From assembly GCA_024742705.1 (NCBI GenBank), contig JANSXZ010000014.1, positions 1-64,000 on the forward strand: DNA of 64,000 nt, read 5' to 3'. The notes under the pieces are model-generated. The model did no database searches. It was given only the letters and a program-made list of their open reading frames with translations, and had not been told where the DNA came from. Below, piece by piece: positions 1-9,013 of this stretch (its first letter is position 1; every line of letters starts with the position of its first letter). The translations under genes and the position numbers were made by a program. The stretch comes from Paracoccaceae bacterium. GTDB lineage: Bacteria > Pseudomonadota > Alphaproteobacteria > Rhodobacterales > Rhodobacteraceae.

Positions 1-217
1 GAGATGTCGGCGCCCCATTTCCGATCCGGCTGTTCGGCTTCGAAGTCCTGGGCGAGCAGGTTCGGGGCGACCGGCCAGGCGTGTTCGCTGTCCGTGGTCC
101 GCTTGAACCGCCGCTTTTGACGGGCCACGAGGCCATTCTCGTGCATCAGCCGGGCCGTTCGGTGACGCCCGATCCGGTGGCCGTCGTCGATGAGGTCCCG
201 GTGCATCCGCGTGCTAA
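1..217 (-). pseudogene. IS3-family transposase OrfB fragment
   Basis: Reading the minus strand gives an open frame with the IS3/IS407-type OrfB signature before the DDE core: RMHRDL, GRHRTARLM, RRFKRTTDSEH, VAPNLL and a tryptophan-containing DRKWGADI at the window edge. The recognisable match begins near base 217 on the upstream side, where the usual preceding YGSPR-type residues are lost, and runs off the left end of the window. It is therefore an internal fragment: the catalytic core may exist outside the window, but the 5-prime part of the gene is missing here. No terminal inverted repeat could be identified. Confidence 0.75.
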
Positions 218-684
218 CAACGCAGCAAGAAGCGTTCGTTGATAATGCCGTCGAAGTAATCGACAACACCTACATGTCGCGATAGGGGCACGCCAGAACA
301 GTGGTCAAGCTATAGTCGATATCGGCCAGCCGCTCACCGGCCAGCACGTCCATGACGCTCTGTGCGGAAGGTGGAAGGACATTGTCACCACGTCGGGCGG
401 GTATGCCCCTGGCGTCTTTGCTAACAGGTGCCGGACGCGCTTTGCCAGCCCCTTTTGGCCGTGCGGTTGCATTTCCAGCCGGGGCTTGGGCACCAATGGT
501 GCAGGCCCGTTTTCGGCCAACTCCGGCAGGTCAGGCCAATCGGTTGAGGACGGTTCGACGGGGTCGCAGCGCCGCGCAGGCTCAGTGTGATATCGCCCTT
601 GAATGGGCTGTTTGATCGGCGCGCTCTTGAAACCTGTCCGGTGATGCGCGATGTCTTGCAGGGTGTGAAGAGGTTCCATCGGTC
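218..684. other. unassigned region between transposase fragment and AI-2E permease
   Basis: About 470 bases with no gene I can support. A 124-codon open frame exists on the minus strand (679 to 305), but its translation is rich in Pro, His and Arg, shows no family I recognise, and the same stretch is also open in other frames as expected at this G+C. The region directly upstream of 685 must hold the promoter and leader of the permease-hdaA genes. Given the adjacent transposase fragment it may be decayed insertion debris. Confidence 0.4.
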
Positions 685-1770
685 ATGGCATTGCCGGCGA
701 AGTTGCAAGTAAGATACTGGAGCATCGCCACCGCGGTCGTCGTGGCGGTGCTGTGGGTTCTGGGCGACGTGCTGTTGCCCTTCGTGCTGGGCGCGGCGAT
801 CGCCTATTTCCTCGATCCGGTGGCCGACCGGCTGGAACGCTTGGGGCTGTCGCGGGTGGCTGCGACGGCGATCATCACGATCCTTGCGATCGTGTCTTTC
901 GTGATCCTGGCGCTTCTGGTGGTGCCCAGCCTGGTGGCGCAGGCGGTGCAATTGTTCGAGGTGGCGCCCGAACTGCTGCGCAACCTTCAGACCTTTCTGA
1001 CCGAACGCTTCCCCGATCTTCTCGATCAGACATCCGCCCTGCGCCAATCCCTCGTGTCCATCGGTGAAACCATCCGCAGCAAGGGCGGCGAGGTGCTGAA
1101 CACGGTGCTGTCTTCGGCCGCCTCGCTGATCAACCTGGTGGTTCTGATCATCATCGCGCCGGTGGTTGCGGTGTATCTGCTGCTCGACTGGGACCGGATG
1201 ATCGCGCGCATCAACGATCTGCTGCCGCGCGACCACGCGCCGGTGATCCGCCGCCTCGCCCACGAGATCGACGAAACGCTGGCCTCGTTCATTCGCGGCA
1301 TGGGCACCGTCTGTCTGATCCTCGGCACCTACTATGCGCTGGCGCTGATGCTGGTGGGGCTGCAATTCGGGCTGGTCGTGGGGTTCGTCGCCGGGCTGGT
1401 CACCTTCATCCCCTATCTCGGGGCACTGATCGGCGGCGCGCTGGCCATTGGGCTGGGATTGTTCCAGTTCTGGGGCGACTGGGTGTCGCTGGGCATGGTG
1501 GCCGGCATTTTCATCTTCGGCCAGATGATCGAAGGCAACGTTCTGACACCCAAGCTGGTCGGCAATTCGGTCGGGCTGCATCCGGTGTGGTTGTTGCTGG
1601 CGCTTTCGGTCTTCGGAACGTTGTTCGGCTTTGTCGGCATGTTGATCGCCGTTCCGATTGCCGCCGCGCTGGGCGTGATCACACGGTTCGGCGTGTCGCA
1701 GTATCTCGACAGCCGCCTCTATCGCGGCATATCGGCGGCGACCGACGACAACGACGCGGACCCCGCCTGA
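685..1770 (+). CDS. AI-2E/PerM family permease
   Basis: A 361-residue integral membrane protein of the AI-2E exporter (PerM, UPF0118) family. Family members move small solutes; the AI-2 role belongs to only some of them, so the substrate here is open. Hydrophobic segments lie at about residues 12-45, 58-85, 145-172, 208-245, 250-280 and 290-330, with the conserved central region containing the PYLGALIG motif and the C-terminal QMIEGN and P-K-L-V-G-N signatures typical of the family. It is read in the same direction as hdaA, which starts 3 bases after the stop, so the two are probably co-transcribed. This permease-hdaA pairing is common in Rhodobacterales as far as I recall. Confidence 0.88.
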   Translation: MALPAKLQVRYWSIATAVVVAVLWVLGDVLLPFVLGAAIAYFLDPVADRLERLGLSRVAATAIITILAIVSFVILALLVVPSLVAQAVQLFEVAPELLRNLQTFLTERFPDLLDQTSALRQSLVSIGETIRSKGGEVLNTVLSSAASLINLVVLIIIAPVVAVYLLLDWDRMIARINDLLPRDHAPVIRRLAHEIDETLASFIRGMGTVCLILGTYYALALMLVGLQFGLVVGFVAGLVTFIPYLGALIGGALAIGLGLFQFWGDWVSLGMVAGIFIFGQMIEGNVLTPKLVGNSVGLHPVWLLLALSVFGTLFGFVGMLIAVPIAAALGVITRFGVSQYLDSRLYRGISAATDDNDADPA

Positions 1771-1773
1771 GCC

Positions 1774-2454
1774 ATGCCCGATCAACTCAGCTTTGACTTG
1801 CAGTCGCGGCCGGCACTGTCGCGCGAGGATTTTCTTGTCGGGCCGTCGAACGCGGTGGCGGTGGCGATGATCGACAACCCCGGCGCCTGGGCCTCGGGCA
1901 AACTGGTGATCAGCGGGCCGTCGGGCGCCGGCAAGACGCATCTGGCGCATGTCTGGGCCGGCGCCTGCGGCGGGCGCATCGTCTCCGCAGACAGCCTGGC
2001 GCAGGCCGATATCCTGAAGCTGTCGCAGACGCCTGTCGCTGTCGAGGACGTGCCGGACATCGCCACCGACATGGACGCGCTGCGCGCCCTGTTTCACCTG
2101 CACAACCTGCTGGCCGAGGCCAGAAGGCCGATGGTTCTGACCGGCGAGGGGCCGCCGGGCCAGTGGCACCTGGCGCTGGCCGACATGCAAAGCCGCGTGC
2201 AGGCGGCCCAGTATGCGCCGCTCAGCCAGCCCGACGACAGGCTTCTGGGCGCGCTTCTGGGAAAACTGTTCCGCGACCGGCAGTTGCATCCGCCGGCGGA
2301 GGTGATCCGCTATGTCCTGCCGCGCATGGAACGCTCGTATGCGGCCGCCGCGCGGCTGGTGGCCGAAATCGACCGCGCCGCGCTGGCGCGAAAACGCCCG
2401 ATCACCCGCAAACTGGTGGCCGAGGTGCTTGGCGGGCTGCCTGATCTGTCATAG
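1774..2454 (+). CDS. hdaA: HdaA, DnaA-inactivating AAA+ protein
   Basis: A 226-residue DnaA-related ATPase lacking the DNA-binding domain of DnaA, as expected for Hda/HdaA. The first residues carry QLSFDL (positions 4-9), matching the short beta-clamp-binding motif that tethers Hda to the DNA polymerase sliding clamp. The Walker A loop GPSGAGKTH is at 48-56, and VEDVPD near 90 is in the place of Walker B. In the family, clamp-loaded Hda stimulates ATP hydrolysis by DnaA and prevents re-initiation of replication. The gene starts 3 bases after the permease stop and is followed by ppk after 45 bases. Length is usual for alphaproteobacterial HdaA. Confidence 0.85.
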   Translation: MPDQLSFDLQSRPALSREDFLVGPSNAVAVAMIDNPGAWASGKLVISGPSGAGKTHLAHVWAGACGGRIVSADSLAQADILKLSQTPVAVEDVPDIATDMDALRALFHLHNLLAEARRPMVLTGEGPPGQWHLALADMQSRVQAAQYAPLSQPDDRLLGALLGKLFRDRQLHPPAEVIRYVLPRMERSYAAAARLVAEIDRAALARKRPITRKLVAEVLGGLPDLS

Positions 2455-2499
2455 GCTGCGTGTCATCACACGTTTACACAGCTTGCGCATAAGGCACAG

Positions 2500-4674
2500 A
2501 TGACACAGGCAGATTTCCTGGCCTCGGAGTTTCCCGAGCCGACCGAGCTTTCAGATTTCGATCCAACCGGGCCGGATCGGTTCTATAACCGTGAACTCAG
2601 CTGGCTGGGCTTCAACTGGCGGGTTCTGGAAGAGGCCGACAATCCGCGGGTTCCCTTGCTGGAGCGGCTGCGGTTCCTGTCGATCTCGGCCTCGAACCTC
2701 GATGAATTCTACACCGTGCGCGTCGCCGGCCTGCGCGAACTGGCCCATGCCGGCAACACCACCCCTGCCGCCGACGGTCTGACACCCGCCGAGCAACTGG
2801 TGCTGATCAACGAAAACGCCCGCAACCTGATGCTTCAGCAGCAGATCTGCCTGGTCAAACTGGCCACCGAAATGGAGGCTGAAGGCATCTGGGTGCTCAA
2901 GCGCGACCAGCTGAGCGCCGCCGACAAGGCCCATCTCGACGATGTGTTCCTGCACCGGGTCTTCGCGGTTCTGTCGCCGCTGGCGATCGATCCGGCACAT
3001 CCGTTTCCGTTCATTCCAAACACCGGCTATTCGCTGGCCCTGCAACTGGAACGCACGCGCGACAAACGCCCGCTCCAGGCGCTGCTGCCGATCCCGGCGC
3101 AGATCGACCGTTTCGTGCGGCTGCCCTCCGAACCGGGCAGCCACAGGTTCCTGCCGCTCGAGGAGCTGCTGCTGTTGCAGATCGACCATCTGTTTCCGGG
3201 CCACCGGCTGAAAGCGCATTTCAGTTTCCGGGTGCTGCGCGACAGCGACCTGGAAGTCGAGGAAGAGGCCGAGGATCTGGTCCGCGAATTCGAAGTGGCG
3301 CTGAAACGGCGGCGCCGCGGCGAGGTCGTCCGGCTGACCCATTCGGCCGGCGCCCCCGGTGCGCTGAAGGCGCTGATCATGGATCAGCTTGGCGTGGACG
3401 AAGACGAAGTCATCGAAATCGACGGCATGATCGGGTCGGCCGACCTGAAGGAGCTGGTCATCGACGCGCGCCCCGACCTGCTGTGGCCCAGTTTCACACC
3501 GCGTGTGCCGGAACGGGTGCAGGACCACGAGGGCGACATGTTCTCGGCGATCCGGCAAAAGGACATGCTTCTGCATCACCCCTATGAAACTTTCGACATG
3601 GTGGTGCGGTTTCTCCAACAGGCGGCGCGCGACCCGGATGTGGTGGCGATCAAGCAGACGCTCTATCGCACCTCGCAACGCTCGCCCATCGTCGAGGCGC
3701 TGTGCGAGGCCGCCGAGGACGGCAAATCCGTCACCGCCCTGGTCGAACTGAAAGCGCGCTTCGACGAAGCCGCCAACATCCGCCAGTCGCGGCGGCTGGA
3801 ACGCGCCGGCGCGCATGTGGTCTATGGTTTTCTCGATCTGAAGACCCACGCCAAGATTTCCACCGTGGTGCGCCGCGAAGGCGATCAACTGGTCACCTAC
3901 ACCCACTATGGCACCGGCAACTACCATCCGATCACCGCGCGCATCTACACCGACCTGTCGCTTTTCACCTGCGACCAGACCCTGGGCCGCGACGCCACCA
4001 AGGTGTTCAACTACCTGTCGGGATACGCCCAGCCGCAGGGGCTGCAAAACCTCGCGATCTCGCCGATCACGCTGAAACCCCGCCTGCTCGAGATGATCGC
4101 CGCCGAGGCGGATCACGCCCGTGCCGGCAAACCCGCGGCGATCTGGGCCAAGATGAATTCGCTGATCGACAGCGATGTGATCGACGCGCTCTATGCCGCC
4201 AGCGCGGCCGGCGTCAAGATCAGCCTGGTGATTCGCGGCATCTGCGGCCTGCGGCCCGGCATCAAGGGGCTGAGCGAGAACATCCGCGTCAAATCCATCG
4301 TCGGGCGGTTTCTGGAACACTCGCGCATCGTCTGTTTCGGCAATGGCTCGGGCCTGCCCAGCAAGAAGGCGCGCGTCTATATCAGTTCGGCCGACTGGAT
4401 GGGCCGCAACCTGACGCGGCGCGTCGAAACCCTGGTCGAGGTGACGAACGCCACCGTCAAGGCGCAGATCGTCAGCCAGATCATGGCGGCCAACCTGGCC
4501 GATGTGGCTCAGACATGGCTGATGCGGCCCGATGGCGGTTTCGACCGGCACAGCGTCAGCGAAGGCGCGTTTGCCTTCAATTGCCATCGTTTCTTCATGG
4601 AAAATCCATCGCTGTCCGGGCGCGGTTCGGCCGGCGCCTCGGATGTGCCCAAGCTGACCCACGCCGAAGACTGA
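2500..4674 (+). CDS. ppk1: polyphosphate kinase 1
   Basis: A 724-residue PPK1, the usual length. It makes inorganic polyphosphate reversibly from ATP. The N-terminal domain has the family hallmark [12 protein letters not shown] near residue 28. The two catalytic histidines are visible: His450 in KTHAK, the autophosphorylated residue by homology to E. coli His435, and His607 in LEHSRI, equivalent to His592. THYGTGNYH follows soon after His450. ATG at 2500 is preceded by AAGG. The stop is followed by 125 bases before ppx, with no clear terminator, so ppk and ppx may share a transcript, giving synthesis and breakdown of polyphosphate from one locus. Confidence 0.95.
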   Translation: MTQADFLASEFPEPTELSDFDPTGPDRFYNRELSWLGFNWRVLEEADNPRVPLLERLRFLSISASNLDEFYTVRVAGLRELAHAGNTTPAADGLTPAEQLVLINENARNLMLQQQICLVKLATEMEAEGIWVLKRDQLSAADKAHLDDVFLHRVFAVLSPLAIDPAHPFPFIPNTGYSLALQLERTRDKRPLQALLPIPAQIDRFVRLPSEPGSHRFLPLEELLLLQIDHLFPGHRLKAHFSFRVLRDSDLEVEEEAEDLVREFEVALKRRRRGEVVRLTHSAGAPGALKALIMDQLGVDEDEVIEIDGMIGSADLKELVIDARPDLLWPSFTPRVPERVQDHEGDMFSAIRQKDMLLHHPYETFDMVVRFLQQAARDPDVVAIKQTLYRTSQRSPIVEALCEAAEDGKSVTALVELKARFDEAANIRQSRRLERAGAHVVYGFLDLKTHAKISTVVRREGDQLVTYTHYGTGNYHPITARIYTDLSLFTCDQTLGRDATKVFNYLSGYAQPQGLQNLAISPITLKPRLLEMIAAEADHARAGKPAAIWAKMNSLIDSDVIDALYAASAAGVKISLVIRGICGLRPGIKGLSENIRVKSIVGRFLEHSRIVCFGNGSGLPSKKARVYISSADWMGRNLTRRVETLVEVTNATVKAQIVSQIMAANLADVAQTWLMRPDGGFDRHSVSEGAFAFNCHRFFMENPSLSGRGSAGASDVPKLTHAED

Positions 4675-4799
4675 AACCCGGTGCCGGCCGGCGGGGCAAG
4701 CCGGCAACACAAGCCGCTTTGGCGCGCAAATCGACCGCCGCGCATTGACGCCCCCGCGGCCATGACCCATTTTCCCCGCGACGCAAGGCAGGGGGTCAC

Positions 4800-6344
4800 A
4801 TGACCGATACAGATCCGGCGACCGCAACGGATGGCGGGCCGTTCGGCCGTCCGCTGTTCGACGATCCCGGCGCACGGGCGCTGTCGCGGGTGGGCGTCAT
4901 CGATGTGGGATCGAACTCGGTCCGGTTGGTCGTGTTCGACGGTGCGGCGCGCAGCCCGGCCTATTTCTACAACGAAAAGATCATGTGCGCGCTGGGCGCA
5001 GGCCTGGGCGAAACCGGGCGGCTGAACCCCGAAGGCCGCGCCCGCGCCCTTGCGGCTATGCGCCGGTTCCGGCTGCTGGCCGACGGGATGGACCTGCCAC
5101 CGCTGACCGCCGTGGCCACCGCCGCGGTGCGCGACGCCGAGGACGGTGCCGAGTTCCGCGCGGATGTCGAACGCGAGACCGGGCTGCGGCTGTGGGCGAT
5201 CGACGGCAAGGAAGAGGCACGTCTGTCGGCGCAGGGCATCCTGCTGGGTTGGCCAGGCTCATACGGCCTGGTCTGCGACATCGGCGGATCGTCGATGGAG
5301 CTGGCCGAGATCCGCGGCGGGCATGTGGGGCGGCGTGTCACCTCGCCGCTCGGCCCGCTCAAACTGCTCAGCGTCGCGGGCGGCAAGAAAGGGCGCAAGG
5401 CCCACATCAAATCGGTGATGGAGGATCTGAGCGCCGCGATGGGCCCGCAACGCGACCGGCTGTTCCTGGTGGGCGGATCCTGGCGCGCGATTGCGCGCAT
5501 CGACATGCACCGGCGCGGCTATCCGCTGCATGTGCTGCACGAATACCGCATGAACACCACCGCCGTTCAGGCCACCGCCGCCTACATCGAGGCCCATGAC
5601 CCCGAGACCCTGCGTCAGGCCTGTGGCGTGTCGGCGGCACGCATGGCGCTGGTGCCGCTGGCCTGCGAGGTGCTGCGACGTCTGGTGCGCACCTTCCGCC
5701 CCAAGGATATCGCGATCTCAAGCTATGGTATCCGCGAGGGGCTGCTTTACGAACAGATGCCGCAGCGGCTGCGCGACCGCGATCCGTTGATCGAAGCCTG
5801 CCGGTTTGCCGAAGCGAAGGACGCGCGCCTGCCGGGGTTCGGGCGCACGCTCTATGATTTCGTCCTGCCCCTGTTCCGCAACGTACCTCTGGCCAAGAAG
5901 CGCCTGATCAAGGCCGCCTGCCTTCTGCACGATGTCAGCTGGCGCGCGCACCCCGATTATCGGGCCGAAGTATGTTTCGACAACGCCACCCGCGCCAACC
6001 TTGGCGGGCTGAAACACGCCGAACGGGTGTTTCTGGGGCTGGCGTTGCTGCACCGCTATCGCAACAAACGCGAAGGCACCCGGTTCGACGATCTGTTTGA
6101 CCTGCTGCCGCCCAAGGAACAGCAAGAGGCCGAGGTTCTGGGCAAGGCGATGCGGTTTGGCGCCATGTTGTGGATGCGCAAGGACGTGCCGATGGGTGAA
6201 TTGCGCTGGTTTCCGCAGAAAAAGGTGCTTCAGCTGATCATGCCGGCCAAGGCGATGGGCCTCTTTGGCGAGGTCGCCGAGGCGCGGTTCGTGTCACTGG
6301 CCGGATCGCTGGGCGCGGAAACCGCGATCAAGGTGCGCGGCTGA
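4800..6344 (+). CDS. ppx: exopolyphosphatase, Ppx/GppA family
   Basis: A 514-residue Ppx/GppA phosphatase of the ASKHA superfamily, which cuts terminal phosphate from polyphosphate, and in some members converts pppGpp to ppGpp. The first phosphate loop IDVGSNSVR is at about 34-42 and the second, CDIGGSSMEL, near 160. The C-terminal third carries an HD-like region with LLHDVSWRAHPDYR, typical of the long (about 500 residue) Ppx form. Placement right after ppk1 supports exopolyphosphatase over GppA. A GGGGG stretch 5 bases before the ATG serves as the ribosome site. The stop abuts the end of the next gene, which is convergent. Confidence 0.9.
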   Translation: MTDTDPATATDGGPFGRPLFDDPGARALSRVGVIDVGSNSVRLVVFDGAARSPAYFYNEKIMCALGAGLGETGRLNPEGRARALAAMRRFRLLADGMDLPPLTAVATAAVRDAEDGAEFRADVERETGLRLWAIDGKEEARLSAQGILLGWPGSYGLVCDIGGSSMELAEIRGGHVGRRVTSPLGPLKLLSVAGGKKGRKAHIKSVMEDLSAAMGPQRDRLFLVGGSWRAIARIDMHRRGYPLHVLHEYRMNTTAVQATAAYIEAHDPETLRQACGVSAARMALVPLACEVLRRLVRTFRPKDIAISSYGIREGLLYEQMPQRLRDRDPLIEACRFAEAKDARLPGFGRTLYDFVLPLFRNVPLAKKRLIKAACLLHDVSWRAHPDYRAEVCFDNATRANLGGLKHAERVFLGLALLHRYRNKREGTRFDDLFDLLPPKEQQEAEVLGKAMRFGAMLWMRKDVPMGELRWFPQKKVLQLIMPAKAMGLFGEVAEARFVSLAGSLGAETAIKVRG

Positions 6345-6346
6345 CA

Positions 6347-6751
6347 TTACAATTCGATCGGTTCGGTCACCGGCGGCGTGCCGTCGGCGTCGGGATCCGC
6401 GGGGCGGGTGCCATCGGGCGCGGGCGTGTCGGGCTTGCGACGGATCAGGATATCGCCGTTGGGCAGGATCTCTGGCGGCTCATAGCGTGACCAGTCCTCG
6501 ATTTCCGCCAGAATCCCCTCCAGCGCCGGGCCCATTTCGTTCAGGAAATCGCGCAGCGCCGGCCTGGCCTCATCGGCCAGCCCGCGCAGATCCCTCAGGC
6601 CCGGCTCGATCTCGCGCAGCAGATTGTCCAGCATCCCGCGCAGCGAGTCGCCGGGCGGATCGGATTGCGCGTAAAGCGGGCCGGTCGTGGCCGAAAGGCC
6701 GGCAACGGCCAGCCATAACACGGTGGCAAGGGTGGGTGTACGATGTGTCAT
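6347..6751 (-). CDS. small exported protein of unknown function
   Basis: A 134-residue protein with a signal peptide at residues 1-28 (hydrophobic LATVLWLAVAGL, cleavage after a YAQ-like end). The mature part is acidic, begins with amphipathic helix-like sequence (LDNLLREIEPGL), and ends in a Pro/Asp-rich tail. I know similar Rhodobacteraceae proteins that are labelled as ATPase family in databases, but there is no P-loop here and I see no basis for such a name. ATG at 6751 was preferred to a TTG three codons upstream. It is convergent with ppx, with 2 bases between stops. Probably periplasmic. Confidence 0.6.
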   Translation of the reverse strand: MTHRTPTLATVLWLAVAGLSATTGPLYAQSDPPGDSLRGMLDNLLREIEPGLRDLRGLADEARPALRDFLNEMGPALEGILAEIEDWSRYEPPEILPNGDILIRRKPDTPAPDGTRPADPDADGTPPVTEPIEL

Positions 6752-6790
6752 GGAAACCAATATAGCATGAGCGGCGGTGTTTTTTGAGAG

Positions 6791-7807
6791 CTAGAGATCA
6801 ATATCCATCGCCACCGGGAAATGATCCGAAGCGGTCAGCAACGCGCCGCGCAACGCGGGATCGGCCCAGCAGTCGGGATCGTCGAACGGATGCCAGATGC
6901 GCCAGCGCGGGGCGTGGGCCATCAACCCCGGCGAGACCAGCACATAATCCAGCAGCGCCTGAAGATAGCGCCCACCCCCGTGTTCGGGCCGCTTGATATA
7001 GAACCGTGCGGTGCTGGGCGAGGCCGAAAGGCGGCGTTGCAGCGCGGCGCGGGCATGTGGATCGAACAGCGCGGCTTCGGGATCGGCGCCGATGACGATC
7101 TCGACCGACGAGCGTCCGAACAGGCTTTCGTATTCGTCTAGGCCGGGGCCATCGTTCAGATCGCCCATGACGATCAGGTCGTGGCCGTCGCGCAGATCGG
7201 CGTCGATGCGCGCGCGCAGCCAGATCGCCTGGGCCAGTTGCTTGCGGCGGTTGGCAATGGATTGGCGCATCACCGCGTCGCGCCCGCGCGCGCCATGCGG
7301 CGCCTTGGATTTGAGATGCGCGCCGATGATCCGCAAACTGGTGCCCGACGCGGTTTCAACAGCCAGTTCCAGCGGCGGCTTGGAAAAGCGCACCGGATCG
7401 CGGCGGGCATCGATATCGAGGTCCACGCCGAAAACCGCATCGAACCGCGGGGCATCGGCGGTTTCATGGGGATCGTGGCGCACCGACAGCGCGTCGGGAT
7501 CATAGAGCAGCACGATCTCTTGCTGGGTGTCGTTGGCAAAACCGATGGCCGCGCGACGGGCGCGCAGTTCGAAACGCTCGGCGAAATGCGCCAGCGCCGC
7601 GCAGGCCGATGCGCGCGGGCTTTCGTCGGGGGCCTCGATCACCATTACCGCATCGGCATCGAGGGCGCGAAACACATGGCCCAGCGCGGCGGTCTGCGCC
7701 GCGCGGGTGACACCGTAGCGCGCCGAAGGTCCGGCATCGTCGAACAGGCGCCCGGCGTCGTCGAACAGCGCCGAAAACCATTCGACGTTGTAGGAAACCA
7801 GGCGCAT
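6791..7807 (-). CDS. endonuclease/exonuclease/phosphatase family protein
   Basis: A 338-residue protein with the exonuclease III / DNase I / phosphatase fold: RLVSYNVEWF at the N-terminus (metal-binding Asn), a central GDLNDGPG (the GD-N motif, about residue 205) and a C-terminal SDHFPVAMDI (the SDH catalytic motif). The family includes DNA repair nucleases and sugar- or lipid-phosphate phosphatases, and the sequence does not say which. There is no signal peptide, so it is likely cytoplasmic. The start overlaps the stop of the upstream DnaJ gene: TGATG gives ATG at 7807, while a GTG one codon earlier would also overlap. The two are translationally coupled. Confidence 0.8.
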   Translation of the reverse strand: MRLVSYNVEWFSALFDDAGRLFDDAGPSARYGVTRAAQTAALGHVFRALDADAVMVIEAPDESPRASACAALAHFAERFELRARRAAIGFANDTQQEIVLLYDPDALSVRHDPHETADAPRFDAVFGVDLDIDARRDPVRFSKPPLELAVETASGTSLRIIGAHLKSKAPHGARGRDAVMRQSIANRRKQLAQAIWLRARIDADLRDGHDLIVMGDLNDGPGLDEYESLFGRSSVEIVIGADPEAALFDPHARAALQRRLSASPSTARFYIKRPEHGGGRYLQALLDYVLVSPGLMAHAPRWRIWHPFDDPDCWADPALRGALLTASDHFPVAMDIDL

Positions 7808-8487
7808 CACCGCGTGGCGCCGTTGATCTCGTCCCAGGCGCGGTTGATGTCGATCAGCCGTTTTTCGGCCAGCTTCACCGCCTCTTCGGGGACGCCGCGG
7901 GCCATCATGCTGTCGGGATGGGTTTCGCGCACCAGACGGCGCCAGGCGGCGCGGATCTCATCATGGGGCGTGCCGGGGTCGACGCCCAGAACCGCGTGCG
8001 GATCGGGCCGCGCATCAGGCACGAACCGCACCCGCAGCGCGCGGAACTGCGGATCGGGAAGGCCGAAGATCGCGGCGACCTCTTCCAGAAACAGATTTTC
8101 GTCCGGGTGGTAGAACCCGTCGGCCATGGCGATGTGAAACAGCCCCTCGAGAAGGTCGGCCAGCGTGCCGGGATCCTGGGCGAACATGCCCTGTATGCGC
8201 CGCGCATAATCCTGATATCCGGCCACGTCCTGCCGGGCCAGGTTGAACACCCGCGCGGCGCCGGCTTCGTCGTCGGGGGCGATGTGAAACACCTCGCGGA
8301 AGGCGGTCACCTCGTCGCGGGTGACCTGGCCGTCGGCCTTGGCCATCTTGGCGCCCAGCGCGATCACCGCGATGGCGAAACCGACGCTGCGCTCAGGCGG
8401 TGTGCGCAGATGGTCGAAGACCGTTGCGAGGCTTTCGCCATTGGCAAGCGCGGCGAGCGCGTCGGTGATCCGGGTCCAGAGCGACAT
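7807..8487 (-). CDS. DjlA-like protein: TerB-type domain plus C-terminal J domain
   Basis: A 226-residue protein. Residues about 35-150 form a TerB/DjlA-like helical domain (GAKMAKADGQVTRDE and a second acidic helix pair MADGFYHPDEN), and residues about 160-226 form a J domain with the HPD tripeptide in RETHPDSMMARG. J domains stimulate Hsp70 (DnaK) ATPase and recruit it to clients. DjlA of enterics has an N-terminal membrane anchor, which is absent here, so this is the soluble alphaproteobacterial version. Coupled to the downstream phosphatase-fold gene by a TGATG overlap. Confidence 0.82.
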   Translation of the reverse strand: MSLWTRITDALAALANGESLATVFDHLRTPPERSVGFAIAVIALGAKMAKADGQVTRDEVTAFREVFHIAPDDEAGAARVFNLARQDVAGYQDYARRIQGMFAQDPGTLADLLEGLFHIAMADGFYHPDENLFLEEVAAIFGLPDPQFRALRVRFVPDARPDPHAVLGVDPGTPHDEIRAAWRRLVRETHPDSMMARGVPEEAVKLAEKRLIDINRAWDEINGATR

Positions 8488-8530
8488 GGCCTGAACGTTA
8501 CGCCGGCCAAGACCAGAAGTCAGCGGCGAT

Positions 8531-9013
8531 TCAGAGAAATTTCTGCATCAGCACAAGGTCGAGCCATTGCCCGCGCTTGCGCCCGACCTGCGGCATGCGT
8601 CCTACGGGTTCGAACCCCAGCGCGGCGTGAAACGCCACCGCGCGCGGGTTGGCACCGCTGATCGCGGCCACCAGAACGTGAATGCCCTGACCGGCCAGAT
8701 GCGCCTGAAGCGCCAGCAAAAGCGCACGGCCCACCCCCTGTCCGCGCGCGCCGGCAGCGATGCCGATGCTGTGTTCGTGGGTCAGGGCATACCCCGGGCC
8801 GGCGCGGAACGGCGCCGAGGTGGCATAGCCGAGGATCGCACCATCGGCTTCCGCCACCAGGTATCCGGCGCCGCGCGCGGCGATGTCTGTGGCGATATCG
8901 GCATCGGTTCTGACCAGATCGGTGAAGGTGGCAAGCGAACCGGTGATCACGTCGTTGACGATTGCCGCGATGCCCGGCGCATCTGCCGCCGTCGCCGCGC
9001 GCAGCACCGTCAC
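8531..9013 (-). CDS. GNAT family N-acetyltransferase
   Basis: A 160-residue single-domain GNAT acetyltransferase of the phosphinothricin acetyltransferase (Pat/YncA) type: RAATAADAPGIAAIVN at the start, GYATSAPFR on beta-4, the acetyl-CoA loop ARGQGVGRALL, then VAAISGANPRAVAFH and GFEPVGRMPQVG, all in family order. Substrate unknown; relatives acetylate methionine sulfone/sulfoximine or other amino-acid-like amines. The start GTG at 9013 overlaps the stop of the upstream VOC gene (GTGA), indicating translational coupling. A longer in-frame extension upstream is antisense or out-of-frame VOC sequence and was discarded. Confidence 0.82.
   Translation of the reverse strand: MTVLRAATAADAPGIAAIVNDVITGSLATFTDLVRTDADIATDIAARGAGYLVAEADGAILGYATSAPFRAGPGYALTHEHSIGIAAGARGQGVGRALLLALQAHLAGQGIHVLVAAISGANPRAVAFHAALGFEPVGRMPQVGRKRGQWLDLVLMQKFL

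Noticed and set aside
421..2289. A 622-codon minus-strand frame over the AI-2E permease and hdaA
   Set aside because: It is the antisense of two well-recognised proteins; composition is His/Gln/Arg-rich and it has no similarity to known families.
2551..4875. A 774-codon minus-strand frame opposite ppk1
   Set aside because: A shadow of the polyphosphate kinase reading frame, whose catalytic histidines prove the plus strand is coding.
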